From: an uncultured Atopobium sp. | GTDB taxonomy: Bacteria; Actinomycetota; Coriobacteriia; Coriobacteriales; Atopobiaceae | Reading direction: 5' to 3' | DNA: 64,000 nt | Assembly (NCBI GenBank): GCA_947090525.1 | Contig: CAMUON010000003.1 | Location: forward strand, 117,260-181,259 | In this document: positions 50,747 to 59,748 of the stretch, in pieces | Layout of the letters: each line of letters opens with the position of its first letter | Numbering within the stretch: position 1 is the stretch's first letter | Position numbers and translations under genes: made by a program | The notes under the pieces: generated by a model | The model's database searches: none | What the model was told of the DNA's origin: nothing | Seen by the model: the letters and a program-made list of their open reading frames with translations, nothing else

Positions 50747-50786
50747 AAAATAAAGGTCTATAGCAGCTGATATGTGCTATAGACCT
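50747..50786 (-). terminator. Terminator-like hairpin after the PfoR-like gene
   Basis: AAGGTCTATAGCA (50752-50764) and TGCTATAGACCTT (50774-50786) pair perfectly over 13 bp with a 9-base loop. On the minus strand TTATTTT follows. It starts 8 bases after the stop codon and separates the PTS IIC gene from panE. Confidence 0.85.
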
Positions 50787-50794
50787 TATATTAG

Positions 50795-51925
50795 TTAGCC
50801 TTTGAACGTAAAGAGATCCTTCTTGTAAAGATGCAATACGTCGCAAAGTACCTTGTTGACCACAAAACCAATGGCAAAAGGAATGATGACCCATGCAATG
50901 ACGATCTGAATAATCGAAATATTACCCACATTGAGTGCGGCCAAGGGGCTCACGAAACCAACCAGACCAAAACCAGACGATGCAGGAGTTCCGCCCATTT
51001 GCCAAAGCGGAATGGTAATGGAACTAATAGCTGCCGTAAGCGCAGCAGGAAGTGCCATGATGGGGTTAGTCATGAAGTTTGGCATCATCATCTTCATAGC
51101 ACCCAGAGCAACAGCAATAGGCACGCCAGGCTTGTTAACGCGTGCGCATGCCCATACGAGCATAGCTGCGCAGGATGCAACACCCATACCAGCAGCTGCT
51201 GAGCTCATGCCCGAAAGGCCGATTGCAATACCGATTGCAACGGTGGAAAGCGGGCTGATGATGATAATCGAGAACGACGCAGCAATCAACGCAGACATCA
51301 GCCACGGTTGAAGCATGGTGAAGGAGTTGATGAGCTGACCGATAAGGAAGGTAATCTGGGATACGAAGGGAAGGATCTTCCAACCTACATAACCCATACC
51401 AGCGCCTGCAATAATCGGGAGCAGAACAATGGTAAGAGATCCAAGCTTATTGCCAATCGCTTTGACGACAAGTACGGTCAAAGCTGCGGTGATCATAACG
51501 TTGATGATGTCACCGATACCGGCAAGTTGGAAGAGAGGGGCAGTTTTATCAGCAATGGTAGCCTGAGGAATAAAACGCCACGCGCCTGAGCCAATAAATA
51601 CAGCGCCTGCAACGACAGACATCTGAATTGGATTGAACTTAAACTGGTTTGCGATAAGAAAACCAGCCATGACAGGCGTAAGGAACTGGAATGCCACGAT
51701 AATGTGGTAGAACTCCATCAACCAGGCGCAGTCTGGGAACGGTTTGAGAAACGTACCCAAAATTGCATTAGGGATGAGCGCAACAACGATAGCAATGGTT
51801 GTTCCGTTCAGAATCTTCAGCACAAAATCGCCGACACTCTTGCGAGAAACAGAAGCGCTAGCGCTTCCCTTCTGAGCTTGAGCACCTTCTTCTGTTTTGT
51901 GCTGGGTGGTAGAAGCTTTATCCAT
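50795..51925 (-). CDS. PTS IIC-like membrane protein, PfoR family
   Basis: A 376-residue protein with about ten hydrophobic helices after a polar 30-residue N-terminus. The glycine- and proline-rich loops (AGFLIANQFKFNPIQMSVVAGAVFIGSG, CARVNKPGVPIAVALGAMKMMMPNFM) match the PTS_EIIC_2/PfoR family, first noted as a regulator of perfringolysin but probably a transporter. No IIA or IIB gene accompanies it, so either a general phosphocarrier serves it or it is not a phosphorylating permease. AGGAGG is 11 bases upstream of the ATG. A large upstream region (about 600 bp) with a long dyad suggests control by a specific regulator. Confidence 0.88.
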   Translation of the reverse strand: MDKASTTQHKTEEGAQAQKGSASASVSRKSVGDFVLKILNGTTIAIVVALIPNAILGTFLKPFPDCAWLMEFYHIIVAFQFLTPVMAGFLIANQFKFNPIQMSVVAGAVFIGSGAWRFIPQATIADKTAPLFQLAGIGDIINVMITAALTVLVVKAIGNKLGSLTIVLLPIIAGAGMGYVGWKILPFVSQITFLIGQLINSFTMLQPWLMSALIAASFSIIIISPLSTVAIGIAIGLSGMSSAAAGMGVASCAAMLVWACARVNKPGVPIAVALGAMKMMMPNFMTNPIMALPAALTAAISSITIPLWQMGGTPASSGFGLVGFVSPLAALNVGNISIIQIVIAWVIIPFAIGFVVNKVLCDVLHLYKKDLFTFKG

Positions 51926-52177
51926 AGTGCCAAAAACCTCCTCGGTCTAACTGCTATGAAAACATCTTGAGCGCGCGCCGCACATGGGGCACACACACAA
52001 TTTCAAAACGCTTGAATTATAGGCAGCCTGTGAAGGAAAATCAAGAGGGGATGCTTCGTAGATAAACGTTTTTGTTACGTTTTCATTAGCTGAGCATATG
52101 AAACGAAAGTGGAATGAAAATATAGTTCGTATACTGCAAGATCCTGTCTACTAATCGGTCTGTTTACCTGGGCTAAC

Positions 52178-52202
52178 AATTACGTATTCAGTATACGTTA
52201 TT
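52178..52202. promoter_or_regulatory. Long imperfect dyad, candidate operator
   Basis: AATTACGTAT (52178-52187) and ATACGTTATT (52193-52202) flank a 5-bp spacer; nine of ten positions pair. It is about 250 bp upstream of the PfoR-like gene. The core ACGTAT-N5-ATACGT is perfect. Confidence 0.5.
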
Positions 52203-52454
52203 ATGCAATATGAATCTATAATGCGACGTGTTTTTTACGTTTTATGTATAATATTGAAATCTTTATCTTTGGGAAATATACGGGGTTCAGCAAAAAAGCA
52301 CAGATTTTTTATAACTATGAAGGGCTCGCGGGAAGCCTTGCGCGCACAAAAACGAAATGAAAAGCAAAGCAGGTAACCGGCGCGCGCGATACCAAACATA
52401 GAACCCAAGAACCGAGCCCAAGCAGCGTGAAATGAAAAATGTAGGCGCGATCGT

Positions 52455-52489
52455 AAAAAAGACGCGCGAAAGCACCTTCCGCGCGTCTT
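52455..52489 (-). terminator. Terminator of the maltodextrin operon
   Basis: AAGACGCGCG (52459-52468) and CGCGCGTCTT (52480-52489) form a perfect 10-bp stem. On the minus strand a T6 tract follows. It lies 36 bases after the ATPase stop, closing the operon. Confidence 0.92.
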
Positions 52490-52524
52490 CGTATTTCGAT
52501 CAGGCGATAAGCTTACCCAAACGA

Positions 52525-53703
52525 TTAGAACTCGAGGTTCTTCTCGTCTTCCTTGCTGAAGAGGTGCATAACATTGCCACCGAAGGTAAACTGAATCGGG
52601 CTTCCGATAGGCAAGCTAGAAGGTGTTTCGCCCTCGAGCTTTGCGGTTTGCGCAATGATGATCGTGTCGGAACCGCAGGCTTTCACATGAAGGTGAACCG
52701 TCGATCCCATGGGCTCAGTAACCTCAACAACGCCCTCGATCATGTGGTCGCCCTTACCGTAAAGACCAATGTGCTCAGGACGAACACCAAGTGTAATCTC
52801 TTGCGGAGCCACCTTCTTCTTCTTGAGGTTTTCCTGCTTGTCCTCGGAGCAGACAACAACGTGTCCTTTAAGGTCAACCGCGTACTCACCCTTGTCATTG
52901 ATGAAGAGCTTAGCGTCGTAGAAGTTCATCTGCGGGACACCAATAAATCCTGCAACAAAGAGGTTTGCAGGGTGATCAAACACCTCTTGCGGTGCTCCTA
53001 CCTGCTGCACCATACCATCTTTCATGATAACGATACGGTCGCCCAAGGTCATAGCCTCTGTTTGGTCATGGGTAACGTAAATAAAGGTGGTGTCGATACG
53101 CTGACGGAGCTTAATGATCTCAGCACGCATCTGGTTACGAAGCTTCGCATCAAGGTTGGAAAGCGGCTCATCCATGAGCAAAACCTTAGGCTCACGCACG
53201 ATAGCACGACCGATTGCAACACGCTGGCGCTGACCACCTGAAAGAGCCTTAGGCTTACGATCGAGGTATTCGGTAATGCCCAGAATCTTCGCTGCTTCGT
53301 CAACACGCTTGTCGATTTCTTCCTTGGGCATCTTGCGCAACTTCAGAGGATACTCCATATTAGCGCGAACAGTCATGTGAGGGTAGAGTGCATAGCTTTG
53401 GAAGACCATGGCGATGTCGCGCTCACGAGGAGCGATATCGTTCACACGCTTGCCACCAATAAAGAGGTCGCCGCGGGTAATCTCCTCAAGGCCTGCAACC
53501 ATACGAAGGGTCGTAGATTTACCGCAACCAGAAGGTCCTACGAGAACGATAAATTCCTTATCGGCAATGTCGAGATTGAAGTCCTCAACAGCCACAACTC
53601 CCTCTTCGGTTACCTTGAGGTTGTGCTTGCGCTTTTTAGCGCCCTTCTTGTTTTCGGTATTTGGATAAATTTTCTCGATATGCTGGAGCTTTACCTCTGC
53701 CAT
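52525..53703 (-). CDS. ugpC: Sugar ABC transporter ATPase (UgpC/MsmX/MalK type)
   Basis: Energises carbohydrate ABC importers. The 392-residue protein has Walker A GPSGCGKST, signature LSGGQRQRVAIGRA, Walker B VLLMDEPLSNLDAKL, THDQTEAMTLGDRI, and a C-terminal TOBE/OB domain (GVRPEHIGLYGKG) typical of MalK/UgpC/MsmX. A Lys-rich insert (NKKGAKKRKHNLK) follows the first strand. In many Gram-positives one such ATPase serves several sugar importers. Here it is the last gene on the strand of the maltodextrin operon, 123 bp after glgP and just before the operon terminator, and is the natural ATPase for the permeases at 58.9-60.6 kb. Confidence 0.95.
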   Translation of the reverse strand: MAEVKLQHIEKIYPNTENKKGAKKRKHNLKVTEEGVVAVEDFNLDIADKEFIVLVGPSGCGKSTTLRMVAGLEEITRGDLFIGGKRVNDIAPRERDIAMVFQSYALYPHMTVRANMEYPLKLRKMPKEEIDKRVDEAAKILGITEYLDRKPKALSGGQRQRVAIGRAIVREPKVLLMDEPLSNLDAKLRNQMRAEIIKLRQRIDTTFIYVTHDQTEAMTLGDRIVIMKDGMVQQVGAPQEVFDHPANLFVAGFIGVPQMNFYDAKLFINDKGEYAVDLKGHVVVCSEDKQENLKKKKVAPQEITLGVRPEHIGLYGKGDHMIEGVVEVTEPMGSTVHLHVKACGSDTIIIAQTAKLEGETPSSLPIGSPIQFTFGGNVMHLFSKEDEKNLEF

Positions 53704-53826
53704 GATCTATCCTTTCTATCAAAACCCTTTCACAGACCTTGTACACGTTCTTTCTTAAATTAGGAGCTTCCCTAATATAATTCAAGCAAGTGCTTACGTT
53801 TGAAACAAACGAAGCGTCTTGGCACA

Positions 53827-56091
53827 CTAGACAAGGTGCCAAATGTCGCGCTCATACTCGGCAATCGTACGGTCGGATGAGAAGAACCCGGCGTGTGCGA
53901 TATTGATGAGCGTCTTTTTGATCCATGCGTGACGATCCTCAAAGTCACGAAGGCAGCGTTCCTTGGTAGAAATGTAGTCTTCGATATCGAGAAGCGTCAT
54001 GAACCAGTCGTGAGTCAACAGATCCTTATACACGCGCGTGAGGCTCTCGGAATTGCCGATTGCAAGCATCGCGGGAGACGTAATGAAGTCGATAAGCTGC
54101 TCAATCTCGGGATTCTTCTTCCAGAAATCCTCTGGATGGTAGCCATTGTTTGCATACAGATCGATGACATCTTGCGAGCTTCTACCAAATGCATACGCGT
54201 TTTCGTCGCCAACGAGATTGATGATCTCGACATTTGCGCCGTCTTGTGTGCCAAGCGTAAGCGCACCATTTGCCATCATCTTCATGTTGCCCGTTCCGGA
54301 TGCTTCCTTCGAAGCCAGAGAAATCTGTTCGGAAATATTTGCAGCTGGAATGAGGTGCTCAGCAACGGTTACGTTGTAGTTTTCGATGAAGACCAGCTTG
54401 AAATAAGGTGAGACTTCAGGATCGGAATCGATGAGCTTAGAGAGACAAATAAGCATGTGGATCGTATCTTTTGCCAACGTGTAGGCAGGAGCTGCCTTTG
54501 CAGCAAAGATCATCACGAGAGGACGAGCCGGCTTATTGCCTTTTTTGATGTCGAGGTACTTCCAGATAGCATAGAGCGCATTCATTTGTTGACGCTTGTA
54601 TTGGTGAAGACGCTTGATCTGAACATCAAAGATGGCGTTCGTATCAAGGTCAATACCTTGTGTTTTCTTGAGCCATGCAGCAAGTTTTTGCTTGTTTTCG
54701 GTCTTGATGCGGTCGAGTTCAGAAAGAACGTGCTCGTCATTTACGTGATCGCACAGGCGCTCAAGCTCAGAGGCGTCCTTCTTCCAGCCCTCGCCTATCG
54801 TTTGCGTGATGAGATTGCTCAAACTCGGGTTGCAGCCCATGAGCCATCTGCGGAAGGTAATACCGTTTGTCTTGTTGTTGAATTTGTCGGGATAGAGATT
54901 GTAGAAGCCCTTCATCTCGGACTCTTCGAGAATCTTCGTGTGAAGTGCAGCAACACCATTAACCTTGCATGAGAAGTGTACGTCCATGTGTGCCATATGA
55001 ACAACATTCTTCTTATCGAGGATGGCGAGCTTCTCGTCTTGCGTACGCTTACGAGCACGTGTATCGAGCTCTTTGATAATAGGTACAAGAGCAGGAGCTA
55101 CACGAGCAATGAAGTCGATAGGCCAGGTCTCAAGCGCTTCAGCAAGAATCGTGTGATTGGTGTAGGCGCAGGTGTGCTCAACTGCATCTACCGCGCGATC
55201 AAGATCAACGCCGCGCGCGACAAGTTGACGAATGAGCTCAGGGATGATCATGGAAGGGTGCGTATCGTTGATGTGCACCGCAACGTGTTTATCGAGCTCA
55301 GAGGCCGGCTCATTATTGAGATCCATGTCGTGCAGGATGAGCTGCGCGCCTGCGCATACCATAAAGTATTCCTGATAGACGCGAAGCAAGCGACCTGCCT
55401 CGTTGGAGTCGTCAGGATAGAGGAAGGAGGTCATGCAGTGCTCAATATCTGATTTATCAAAATTGATACCATCTTGTGGCGCTTGCGCTGGATGCTCAAC
55501 ATCAAAAAGGTGCAGGCGATTGACTACGCCATTTTGGTAACCGGGAACTTCGATATCAAAAAGTTTTGCTTTTATCGTTTGATTGGCAAAGGGTACATCA
55601 AAGGAAAGACCGGTATCGGTAAGCCAGCTATCAGGGCAAATCCAGGGGTTAGGCTCTTCGATCTGATAGCCTTTGCGTATATTTTGACGAAATAGCCCGT
55701 AGTGATAATTAAGACCTACGCCATCTCCAGGAAGTCCCAAAGAAGCGATTGAATCCAGGAAGCAGGCAGCCAAGCGACCCAAACCACCGTTTCCAAGAGA
55801 AGGCTCGGGCTCTGCATCTTCTACCTCGGCGAGGTTGGTGCCGAAACTTTGAAGAAGAGCCTCAGTGCGCTCAAGAAGCCCTAAGTTGATAAGGTTTGCA
55901 CGCAGCAAGCGACCAATCAAAAATTCAGCAGAAAAGTAGTACAGACGACGCTTGCCTTGAGTCTTTGGAGCTTCTTCTTGCATGCCCCGAAGCGCTGCTG
56001 TAAGAGCATACATAAGCTCTTGCGGCGTAGCAGCATCTTGAGCTACCCCTGCCTTATTCAGATAATCGCGAACTCTATCTTCAAAGTTCAT
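53827..56091 (-). CDS. glgP: Glycogen/maltodextrin phosphorylase
   Basis: Cleaves alpha-1,4-glucans with phosphate to glucose 1-phosphate. The 754-residue sequence includes SLGNGGLGRLAACFLDSIA, LNYHYGLF, the NDTHPSMIIPELIR segment, NGITFRRWL and the PLP lysine in EASGTGNMKMMANGALTLGT. The length and absence of a long N-terminal regulatory region fit the bacterial maltodextrin-phosphorylase type. The ATG at 56091 is used rather than a TTG three bases earlier; AGGGGGT precedes it. It lies 21 bp after malQ, with which it works: MalQ makes longer chains that GlgP can shorten. Confidence 0.97.
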   Translation of the reverse strand: MNFEDRVRDYLNKAGVAQDAATPQELMYALTAALRGMQEEAPKTQGKRRLYYFSAEFLIGRLLRANLINLGLLERTEALLQSFGTNLAEVEDAEPEPSLGNGGLGRLAACFLDSIASLGLPGDGVGLNYHYGLFRQNIRKGYQIEEPNPWICPDSWLTDTGLSFDVPFANQTIKAKLFDIEVPGYQNGVVNRLHLFDVEHPAQAPQDGINFDKSDIEHCMTSFLYPDDSNEAGRLLRVYQEYFMVCAGAQLILHDMDLNNEPASELDKHVAVHINDTHPSMIIPELIRQLVARGVDLDRAVDAVEHTCAYTNHTILAEALETWPIDFIARVAPALVPIIKELDTRARKRTQDEKLAILDKKNVVHMAHMDVHFSCKVNGVAALHTKILEESEMKGFYNLYPDKFNNKTNGITFRRWLMGCNPSLSNLITQTIGEGWKKDASELERLCDHVNDEHVLSELDRIKTENKQKLAAWLKKTQGIDLDTNAIFDVQIKRLHQYKRQQMNALYAIWKYLDIKKGNKPARPLVMIFAAKAAPAYTLAKDTIHMLICLSKLIDSDPEVSPYFKLVFIENYNVTVAEHLIPAANISEQISLASKEASGTGNMKMMANGALTLGTQDGANVEIINLVGDENAYAFGRSSQDVIDLYANNGYHPEDFWKKNPEIEQLIDFITSPAMLAIGNSESLTRVYKDLLTHDWFMTLLDIEDYISTKERCLRDFEDRHAWIKKTLINIAHAGFFSSDRTIAEYERDIWHLV

Positions 56092-56112
56092 CAATACTAC
56101 CCCCTAATGTAG

Positions 56113-57810
56113 TTATTTGCTCTTGGATACCGGAGTATCGCTTGTATGTCCAGAACAGCTCGTTTGTGTGTTCTTCTGTGCTTTCGTAGTTGAAGCTGCG
56201 GGGCTCGAAAGAGTGACGGAAGGTTTCGCCTTCGCGGCTTTCGCGCCTGTCGCGTCTTTTGCCTTCTTAGCTTCGGCTTCTTGCGCAGCTTTGAGCTTGG
56301 CTGCAGCTTCTTCTGCGCGGACAATATAGTACGGCAAGCGCTCATAAAGCCTTGTTAGCTTGGCTAGACGAAGAGCTGTAGCTTTTGATAGATCAGACGA
56401 CTTCATGCGCCAAGACCAATTGCCGCCAAGCGTAGAAGGAATATTCATGCGAGCGCTATCGTCTAGCTCCAGCACATCTTGCATTTGAGCAATGGCTGTA
56501 TCTGCAGGACTTTGCCAAATAGCACGGATCATGCCCCAAGCAAGCGAATCACCGTCGTGAATATTGAGATAATCCATGGCGTATGCTTGATCTTCTTTTG
56601 ACACTTCACCAAACCAACCAATTGCTGTGCTATTGTCATGCGTTCCCACATACGCTATGGAATTCGCAGGATAATTGTGCGGCTGGTAGGTGCGTCCGCC
56701 TGAGTCTCTCGAATCAAAGCCAAACTCAAGCACTTTCATGCCTGGATAGCCAGAATCTTTAAGAAGTTTGATGACACTTGGCGTGAGATAGCCCAAATCC
56801 TCAGCAATAATGGGGCGTGTGCCAAGCGCCTTATTCAGGCTCTTAAAGAAGGCGATACCAGGACCTTTGCGCCATCTACCTTGGCAAGCATCAGGAGCGC
56901 CATACGGAATTGCATAGTAGGTATCAAAGCCTCTAAAGTGATCGATACGAAGCACGTCAAAGAATCTAAACTGTGCACGAATGCGCTCATGCCACCAGGC
57001 GAAATCATCCTTCGCCATCCGATCCCAATCAAACAACGGATTACCCCAGAGCTGACCGGTTGCCGAAAAACCATCGGGAGGACAGCCTGCTACCTCTATG
57101 GGCTCGTGCTTCTCATTGAGTTGAAATTCTTGAGGATTCGACCAGGTATCTACGCTATCGCAGGCAACATAAATGGGCAAATCTCCAATAATCTCAACAT
57201 GATGCTCATGCGCGTATGCCTTGAGCGCTGCCATCTGCGTGTAAAAAAGATATTGCACGCCCTGCCAAAACGAAACATCATCTGCATACTGATTGCGGGC
57301 GCGGGCAAGAGCTTCCGGCTTTCTCATAACAAGCTCGGGCTCCCACTTGTTCCATGGTAGGCCATGATGTGCGTCTTTGAGCGACATAAAGAGCGCGTAG
57401 TCATCGAGCCATGCCTTTTCAGTCTCACAAAATTGGGAAACGCGAGAAGCATCAGCCTCTAAGAGACGACGAACCGCACGCCGTAACACATCGAAGCGCG
57501 TAAGGTAGAGATGCTCGTAATCTACGCGCGTCTTGTCTTCTACCTCAAGTGCAACAAGTTCTTGCTTGCTAAGAAGACCAGCTTCTGCCAATTCATCAAG
57601 ATCGATAAGATAGGGACTCCCGGCAAATGTCGAAAACGACTGATAGGGCGAATCCCCAAAACCGGTAGGTCCAATAGGAAGAAGCTGCCAATAGCTTTGA
57701 TTACTCAACTCGAGAAAGTCGACAAACTCACGTGCAGCCTTACCAAGCGTACCAACGCCGTAGGGTGAAGGAAGTGCGGTTATAGGAAGTAAAATTCCTG
57801 CAGAACGCAT
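56113..57810 (-). CDS. malQ: 4-alpha-glucanotransferase (amylomaltase)
   Basis: GH77 enzyme that transfers maltodextrin segments, releasing glucose. GILLPITALPSPYGVGTLG, FGDSPYQSFSTFAGSPYLIDLDEL, GDLPIYVACDSVDTW, LRIDHFRGF (nucleophile Asp), IIAEDLGYLTPSV (acid/base Glu) and YVGTHDNSTAIGWF (third Asp) are complete. After the catalytic domain (about 500 residues) there is a C-terminal extension of some 65 residues, rich in Ala and Lys and then Ser and Thr, not seen in typical MalQ. AAAGGAG is 11 bases before the ATG. It lies between the lacI-type gene and glgP. Confidence 0.97.
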   Translation of the reverse strand: MRSAGILLPITALPSPYGVGTLGKAAREFVDFLELSNQSYWQLLPIGPTGFGDSPYQSFSTFAGSPYLIDLDELAEAGLLSKQELVALEVEDKTRVDYEHLYLTRFDVLRRAVRRLLEADASRVSQFCETEKAWLDDYALFMSLKDAHHGLPWNKWEPELVMRKPEALARARNQYADDVSFWQGVQYLFYTQMAALKAYAHEHHVEIIGDLPIYVACDSVDTWSNPQEFQLNEKHEPIEVAGCPPDGFSATGQLWGNPLFDWDRMAKDDFAWWHERIRAQFRFFDVLRIDHFRGFDTYYAIPYGAPDACQGRWRKGPGIAFFKSLNKALGTRPIIAEDLGYLTPSVIKLLKDSGYPGMKVLEFGFDSRDSGGRTYQPHNYPANSIAYVGTHDNSTAIGWFGEVSKEDQAYAMDYLNIHDGDSLAWGMIRAIWQSPADTAIAQMQDVLELDDSARMNIPSTLGGNWSWRMKSSDLSKATALRLAKLTRLYERLPYYIVRAEEAAAKLKAAQEAEAKKAKDATGAKAAKAKPSVTLSSPAASTTKAQKNTQTSCSGHTSDTPVSKSK

Positions 57811-57883
57811 AATCTACGTTGCTCCTTTCGGATCTAAGAAAGATCGCATCGAATACAAACACACGAGCTTCTATAATAGCAAG

Positions 57884-58903
57884 CTACTGACTCGTGTGCA
57901 TTGTATGCACTGTTTCACCCATAAGAACACAATGAGGAACGATTCTGGCAGCCTGAACAGGCTCCTTGCCATCTATCATGCGCAAAAGCGCATGAACTCC
58001 CGCTTCTGCGAGCTGAGAAGTATCTTGCTCAACCGTCGTCAAACGAGGATAGGCATACTTCGCAGGCTCAATACCATCGAAACCAACAAGCGAAACATCA
58101 TCGGGGACTGAACGTCCCTGGTCAAACACATAACGCATAGCTCCCATTGCAATCACATCAGCAAGCGCAAAGACAGCTGTGCAATCGGGTACGCGCGCAA
58201 AAAGGCGCGCGGCCGCTTCATATCCCTCCTCCATAGAAAAGTGACATGGTTCATAACATCTATCCAAATCCACCGCAATACCAGCATGCGCAAATCGGCG
58301 AATAGCTCCTGATAATCTGCGCCGACTGATTTGTCCCGACGAAAGATTGCCACCCAAAATCGCAATCTTTTTGTGACCAGCTCGAATAAGGACATCTGCT
58401 ATATCGCTTGCGCCTTTTGCATCGTCGGTAAGCACCGAGGAAAGATTGGGAAAGTGCAGGCGCGAACAATTGTTTGTAATCAATACACTAGAACAGCTAA
58501 TACGCGAAAAACTCTCTTGAAAATATTTGAGCTCTCCGCCGAGAAATATAATGCCGCGCGGGTTTCTTGCCTGCTGATAGCGCAAGGCAAGCTCGACTTC
58601 ATTCTCATCTTCTGCAAGATACATCACACAGACTTCTTCGTTTTGCTCATGCAAAAGATCATGAATTTTCTCAAGGATCGTAGCGAACAAAAGATTGTTC
58701 TTACCCTTTACGAAAACGACAATGGCTGTTTTGTCGAGGCGTTTCAGCTCGCGCGCACTCGCGTTGGGCTCAAAATGATAGGCATCCACCACGTGCATCA
58801 CATGATCACGTGCTTTGTCACTCACATTCATATGCCCGTTAAGTACGCGCGAAACCGTTCCCACACTATAACCGGATATCCGCGCAATATCCCTGATATC
58901 CAT
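57884..58903 (-). CDS. LacI-family transcriptional regulator of the maltodextrin operon
   Basis: A 339-residue LacI/GalR repressor. The N-terminal helix-turn-helix (MDIRDIARISGYSVGTVSRVLNG) and hinge helix (NASARELKRLD) precede the periplasmic-binding-like sugar domain. The gene starts 5 bases after the permease stop, its AAGGG ribosome site within that gene, so it is an inner member of the operon that it probably controls. The perfect palindrome at 62100-62117 upstream of the binding-protein gene is the likely target. Being cotranscribed with the transporter, it forms a negative feedback loop. The hinge helix lacks the usual AR(S)L Leu pattern and reads AREL. Confidence 0.95.
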   Translation of the reverse strand: MDIRDIARISGYSVGTVSRVLNGHMNVSDKARDHVMHVVDAYHFEPNASARELKRLDKTAIVVFVKGKNNLLFATILEKIHDLLHEQNEEVCVMYLAEDENEVELALRYQQARNPRGIIFLGGELKYFQESFSRISCSSVLITNNCSRLHFPNLSSVLTDDAKGASDIADVLIRAGHKKIAILGGNLSSGQISRRRLSGAIRRFAHAGIAVDLDRCYEPCHFSMEEGYEAAARLFARVPDCTAVFALADVIAMGAMRYVFDQGRSVPDDVSLVGFDGIEPAKYAYPRLTTVEQDTSQLAEAGVHALLRMIDGKEPVQAARIVPHCVLMGETVHTMHTSQ

Positions 58904-58908
58904 ATCGA

Positions 58909-59748
58909 TTAGCCCTTAACAGCACCAGCTGCAACACCCTTAATAATGTATTTCTGGCACGCAAGATAGAACACAATTACTGGAATAACAGCCAATACCA
59001 AAGCAGCCATAATAGCACCCATATCGATACGACCGTAGCTACCCTTCATAAACTGGATAACGATGGAAATCGTCTTGTATTTGTTGGTATCGAGGACCAG
59101 ATATGGAAGCAAAAAGTCGTTCCAAATCCACATGGTCTCGAGAATACCCACAGAGATATAGGTAGGCTTCATGATAGGAAGCACGATCGTAAAGAATGCA
59201 CGCAAAGGACTTGCACCATCGATAAGTGCAGCCTCTTCGATCTCTACAGGGATCGACTTAACAAAACCGCAGAACATAAAGACGGCAAGTCCCGCACCAA
59301 ATCCCAAGTAGACGATGATAATACCCCAAGGCGTGTTCAAGTGCAGACGATCCGCCGTGAAGGATAAGGTAAACATAACCATCTGGAACGGAACAACCAT
59401 GGAGAATACGCACAAAAGATAAATAGCCTTGCAGAATTTGCTCTTTACACGTGTGATAAACCAAGCGCACATAGAGGTGCACACCAAAATCACGATAACA
59501 GAGCCTACAGTGATAAGCACCGTCCAGCCTACTGCGTCGAGCAGGTGATATTTCCTGAGTGCAGCCATATAGTTTGCAAAGCCCGCAAAGGTGTCGGGGG
59601 TCACAAAGTCAAAGGGGATGGACTGAATTAAGCTTTTCTTCTTAAAGGAGTTCATCACGATAACAACGATAGGAATAAGCCATACGATACTAAAGATCGA
59701 GAAGAAGACCGTTCCTACAGTTGATAAGAGTTTTTTCTCTTTTTGCAT
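58909..59748 (-). CDS. Carbohydrate ABC transporter permease (MalG type)
   Basis: A 279-residue inner-membrane permease with six helices. The coupling-loop motif EEAALIDGASPLRAFFTIVLPIMKP (EAA motif) contacts the ATPase. SIPFDFVTPDTFAGFANY before helix 2 and the terminal KYIIKGVAAGAVKG are typical of the MalG/LacG subfamily. Its ATG shares one base with the stop of the MalF-type gene (TAATG), so the two subunits are produced together. Confidence 0.95.
   Translation of the reverse strand: MQKEKKLLSTVGTVFFSIFSIVWLIPIVVIVMNSFKKKSLIQSIPFDFVTPDTFAGFANYMAALRKYHLLDAVGWTVLITVGSVIVILVCTSMCAWFITRVKSKFCKAIYLLCVFSMVVPFQMVMFTLSFTADRLHLNTPWGIIIVYLGFGAGLAVFMFCGFVKSIPVEIEEAALIDGASPLRAFFTIVLPIMKPTYISVGILETMWIWNDFLLPYLVLDTNKYKTISIVIQFMKGSYGRIDMGAIMAALVLAVIPVIVFYLACQKYIIKGVAAGAVKG

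Larger units (their letters stand above)
51926..52524. other. Long AT-rich intergenic region upstream of the PfoR-like gene
   Basis: This 599-bp region contains no supported gene. Its left 300 bp are clearly more AT-rich than the neighbourhood. It holds a dyad at 52178-52202, several TATAAT-like hexamers (around 52215 and 52245, plus strand) and, near its right end, the terminator of the maltodextrin operon. Confidence 0.6.
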
